A stretch of 64,000 nt of DNA from Episyrphus balteatus (Eukaryota; Arthropoda; Insecta; Diptera; Syrphidae). Location of the stretch: contig NC_079137.1 in NCBI RefSeq assembly GCF_945859705.1, positions 59,676,552-59,740,551 of the forward strand, read 5' to 3'. This document shows positions 61,561 to 64,000 of this stretch, piece by piece. Below the pieces are notes generated by a model. The model did no database searches, was not told where the DNA came from, and saw only the letters and a program-made list of their open reading frames with translations. The position numbers were made by a program, and so were the translations under genes. Within the stretch, counting starts at the first letter, position 1; each line of letters begins with the position of its first letter.

Positions 61561-61968
61561 GGCTATGTCTGTCTACTTTTTTTCCTTTTCTCAGTTTTCA
61601 CCACGATTCTCTTAGACTTTGTGTTCATACACAAAAAGTTGCAAGTGTGTGAGTGCAACCCCGCTTTTCTCGGTCGGAGGTCGGACTGTCTTTTCTGGAC
61701 TCCGTTTTCTTGCTTGAAGGGTAGTTTAGTGGAAAACCGTACTTTGTTAATCAATTATCTTTGAATTGTGATTTCGACTTTTTCTCTGTGCTCCATTTGG
61801 AGAATAAAAATACAAAATTAAACAATTTAATTTAAAAATAAATAAACCCCTGCAGATATAAACCATTATAAATCTCAGCCAGCGATATTTCACCGGTTTT
61901 TTCTGTAGTTCTACGTTTGCTGAGAAGGAAGTAAGTAAGTAAGCTGTTCAAAATGAAAGTATGACTTT

Positions 61969-62152
61969 GGTGCCTGGTGTACACGGTGATTTTCCACCAG
62001 ATTAAAGTGTTGTACCCAATCACGACGAAGAGGAACAATTATGCAATGGAACTGTACTCCATTCAGTAATTTCAGTTGCCTTTCGTGAGCATCTTCCCCA
62101 ATCACTCCTCATTCATCTTGCCTATAAAACTCACTAGTTAGGTGATTGAAAA
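61969..62152. mobile_element. Diverged MITE related to 63361-63500
   Basis: GTGTACACGGTGATTTTCC at the left and the complement of AATCACCTAACTAGTGAGTT with TATAGGCAAG at the right match blocks of the element at 63361-63500 in the opposite orientation. Confidence 0.45.
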
Positions 62153-62177
62153 CTCAAGTAACTATATTAAACTTGTA

Positions 62178-62413
62178 GGGTAGAGTTGCCTATTTGCGGC
62201 CGTCTCCAGTTTCCGGCCACCTTTCGGAAAATCGTTATAACTAGTGATTTCGTAGGCTTTATTCCAAAATTTTGCTCTTATAATGTTCAGTTATATGAAA
62301 GAGCAGCATAAGAGCGAAATTTTGAAATGAAGCCTACTATGAATCACTAGTAATAACAATTTTCCGAAAGGTGGCCGGAAACTGGAGACGGCCGCAAATA
62401 GGCAACTTTACCC
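62178..62413. mobile_element. 236-bp MITE with about 100-bp inverted arms, TA-flanked
   Basis: GGGTAGAGTTGCCTATTTGC, continuing GGCCGTCTCCAGTTTCCGGCC, is mirrored almost perfectly at the right end (GGCCGGAAACTGGAGACGGCC). TA dinucleotides flank both ends (62176-62177 and 62414-62415). The near-perfect arms indicate recent amplification. Non-coding. Confidence 0.85.
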
Positions 62414-62610
62414 TATAAGGCTTAATGCAAACTATTTTTTTGGTTTATGTAAGAAGAAGGACAAGTCTAATGCAAATCATTTTGGCGCATATTACCGAAT
62501 TTCCCTAAGACCATTCTTCACAGACAATCCCCCTTATGGAGGCTTTTTTACAAAACGGAGAAATATTTTAGCGAGGCTATAGCTTTGCCCAGTACTCTTC
62601 CAGTAGACAT

Positions 62611-62701
62611 TACCCCACAAACAATTTTGGTTCTATAAAGCTTTACAGATGCAATTGTTGCTTCTGTAAAGCATTATAGAAGCAAAATTGTTAGTAGGGT
62701 A
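62611..62701. mobile_element. 91-bp hairpin MITE
   Basis: TACCCCACAAACAATTTTGG, then TTCTATAAAGCTTTACAGA, pairs with TCTGTAAAGCATTATAGAA, then GCAAAATTGTTAGTAGGGTA, with a few mismatches. Confidence 0.7.
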
Positions 62702-62777
62702 AAGCCGCAGTTATTTTTTTCAGTGTGATTTATTGTGCAGCAAAAATCGACTCATGATGCTGAATATCAGTCTTTGA

Positions 62778-62995
62778 ATGCCCGTCGTACACTTAGCTCT
62801 CAACGCATTTAACGCAAATTTAAAACCTTAAATTAATGGTGCTTTCAATTATATTCAAACAACGAGTTTTAGACAGTTGGAGATAGCTGCTAAACGAATT
62901 AATTAAAAAAGTATACGTATAGTGGCGTCGTTTTTTTATAATTAATTTGTTAAATTCGCGTTGAGTGCTTTGAACGCTAGGTGTACGACGGGCAT
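62778..62995. mobile_element. 218-bp inverted-repeat MITE
   Basis: ATGCCCGTCGTACACTTAGC at the left pairs with GCTAGGTGTACGACGGGCAT at the right. The next block (CTCAACGC.TTTAACGCAAATTT against AAATTCGCGTTGAG) also matches in part. Confidence 0.7.
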
Positions 62996-63360
62996 AAGGA
63001 ATGTTCTGAAGAAGGGTTGTAGTTTTCAGTAAGATTCCATCAAACCAAGGATGATCGACGGAAAAAAAGCAGCCGACGGCGCTATTGTACAAAAAAATTC
63101 TACACCTGAACGTCAACTTTCCGGTTTGGAATTCTTTTCATACAAAAATGCTGTCGAACACAATTAACTCTTCAAACTTAATAACTTCTATACTATGAAC
63201 GATCGATGTCAAAAAAGCGGCCGACAGCATTTTTGCATGAACGAAATTCGGTGGGTTTTTATCTCGAGTCAGTCACGCCGTTGCTTTCGTGGGTTCATAC
63301 CGTAACAAAACTGTCTTTCAATTATGAGCACTAGATGGTCAAACTTGTTAATCCCTTTGT

Positions 63361-63500
63361 GCCGGGCTACACGGTGATTTCTCAATCGCCTAACCAGTCA
63401 GTTTGTAGGCAAGAGGGGTGAGGATTTTCCTCTTTTTGACGTTTGTTCCTAGAAAATGTGAATTGGAACGTGATTGGGCACAACACTGTGTAGCCAGGCC
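63361..63500. mobile_element. 140-bp inverted-repeat MITE
   Basis: GCCGGGCTACACGGTGATT at the left and AACACTGTGTAGCCAGGCC at the right are complementary. Related to 61969-62152. Confidence 0.5.
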
Positions 63501-63717
63501 CTTTGACACATCTTTTTCAAAAAGTTAATTTTCATACTCCAATGCCACATTTTCACTTTTTTACTTTTTCACTTAAGTGTGATAGGTGCCCAATCAGATT
63601 CCACAACAAATCAAAGAGTCCATCTCATTGAACGAAACAATTCTGTCAACCAAAAAAAAAAATTTCGATTCTCGAACAAGCATGTGCAATTGAACTGTCA
63701 CTTTTTGACAAAATTCC

Positions 63718-64000
63718 ACCCTTCAAGCAAACAGGTCCGACCTCGGTCCGAATCCGCTCCGCCTGAGGCGGAGCTGAGTCCGACTTCGGATCAGAAACTG
63801 GTCCGAAGGCGGCTCAAATTAGTATGGAAATTATAATCACCGCGAAGTCGATTGCATATGTATTGGTGTGGTGAAAATCTCCATTCCGAGAAAACGGAGC
63901 CGAAGGCGGACCTGAGCCGGAGCAGCGAAAACCTACCAGAAAGAGGAATAAAAAAGGGATGACGTATCGCATTTGCGCATTTGAACAAGATTTATTTTTT
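63718..64000. mobile_element. Second copy of the GC-rich element, cut by the window end
   Basis: Almost identical to 60889-61165, from CCCTTCAAGCAAACAGG through the AAGATTTATTTTTT stretch, with only a few substitutions and a small indel near 63977. Whether it also carries the promoter and small gene of the first copy lies beyond the window. Confidence 0.85.

Larger units (their letters stand above)
60889..61721. mobile_element. GC-rich sequence bounded by inverted CCCTTCAAGCAA ends
   Basis: CCCTTCAAGCAAACAGGTCC at 60889 recurs inverted at 61710-61721 (TTGCTTGAAGGG), and the next inner block also matches (AGTCCGACCTC.GACCGA). The left 275 bp are much richer in G+C than the flanks and full of CCGA/TCGG and CCGCCTGAGGCGG palindromes. 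The same 275 bp recur almost unchanged at 63718-64000. The right half contains the promoter and candidate small gene described below. Flanking bases (AGT or TA) on both sides could be a short target duplication. Confidence 0.55.

Noticed and set aside
61900..62105. 64- and 68-codon minus-strand frames as genes
   Set aside because: They overlap a MITE-like repeat related to 63361-63500 and carry no domain.

Overview
The window looks like nuclear DNA of an insect, most likely a fly (Diptera). It is strongly AT-rich and has short 56-77 bp introns, a TATA plus TCATTT-type initiator, and a very high load of small inverted-repeat elements, Tc1-like DNA transposons and CR1/Jockey/R1-type non-LTR retrotransposons. 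The assignment to Diptera is an inference. No bacterial features are present.

Only three protein genes can be defended, all on the minus strand. Two are adjacent SLC26/SulP anion-transporter genes (copy A 20351-23212, copy B 32403-36996). Their last four coding exons have identical lengths (541, 744, 149 and 544 bp), identical phases and conserved splice sites, so they are a tandem duplication. Both lack a visible first coding exon. The third is a two-exon WDR92/DNAAF10 orthologue (52890-60554), whose 6.5 kb intron is filled with nested retrotransposons. A possible tiny two-exon gene with a good core promoter lies at 61316-61560 inside a GC-rich inverted-repeat element.

Layout. 1-4330: mosaic of duplicated blocks, including an inverted-repeat element with an internal tRNA-like Pol III module. 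4330-6440: a dispersed element, AT-rich sequence and a weak candidate terminal exon. 6444-19996: a 13.5 kb array of about 188 copies of a 72 bp satellite, open in one frame, with higher-order structure. 20030-23212: SLC26 copy A, with an 8-bp microsatellite of about 68 copies in its last intron. 23213-32402: AT-rich spacer with several fold-back elements. 32403-36996: SLC26 copy B, with a decayed retrotransposon in its last intron. 36997-44040: AT-rich sequence, probably the 5' intron or upstream region of copy B. 44041-45205: a giant palindrome with 516 and 518 bp arms. 46633-52603: a pair of inverted ends 6 kb apart enclosing a Tc1-like element with long inverted repeats. 52890-60554: Wdr92. 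60889-64000: GC-rich element copies and a dense cluster of MITE-like elements.

The genes do not form one pathway. The transporters move anions across membranes, and WDR92 helps assemble axonemal dynein. The most unusual content is non-genic: the in-frame satellite, the 1.2 kb palindrome, the tRNA-like module between inverted repeats, and the promoter-bearing GC-rich element.
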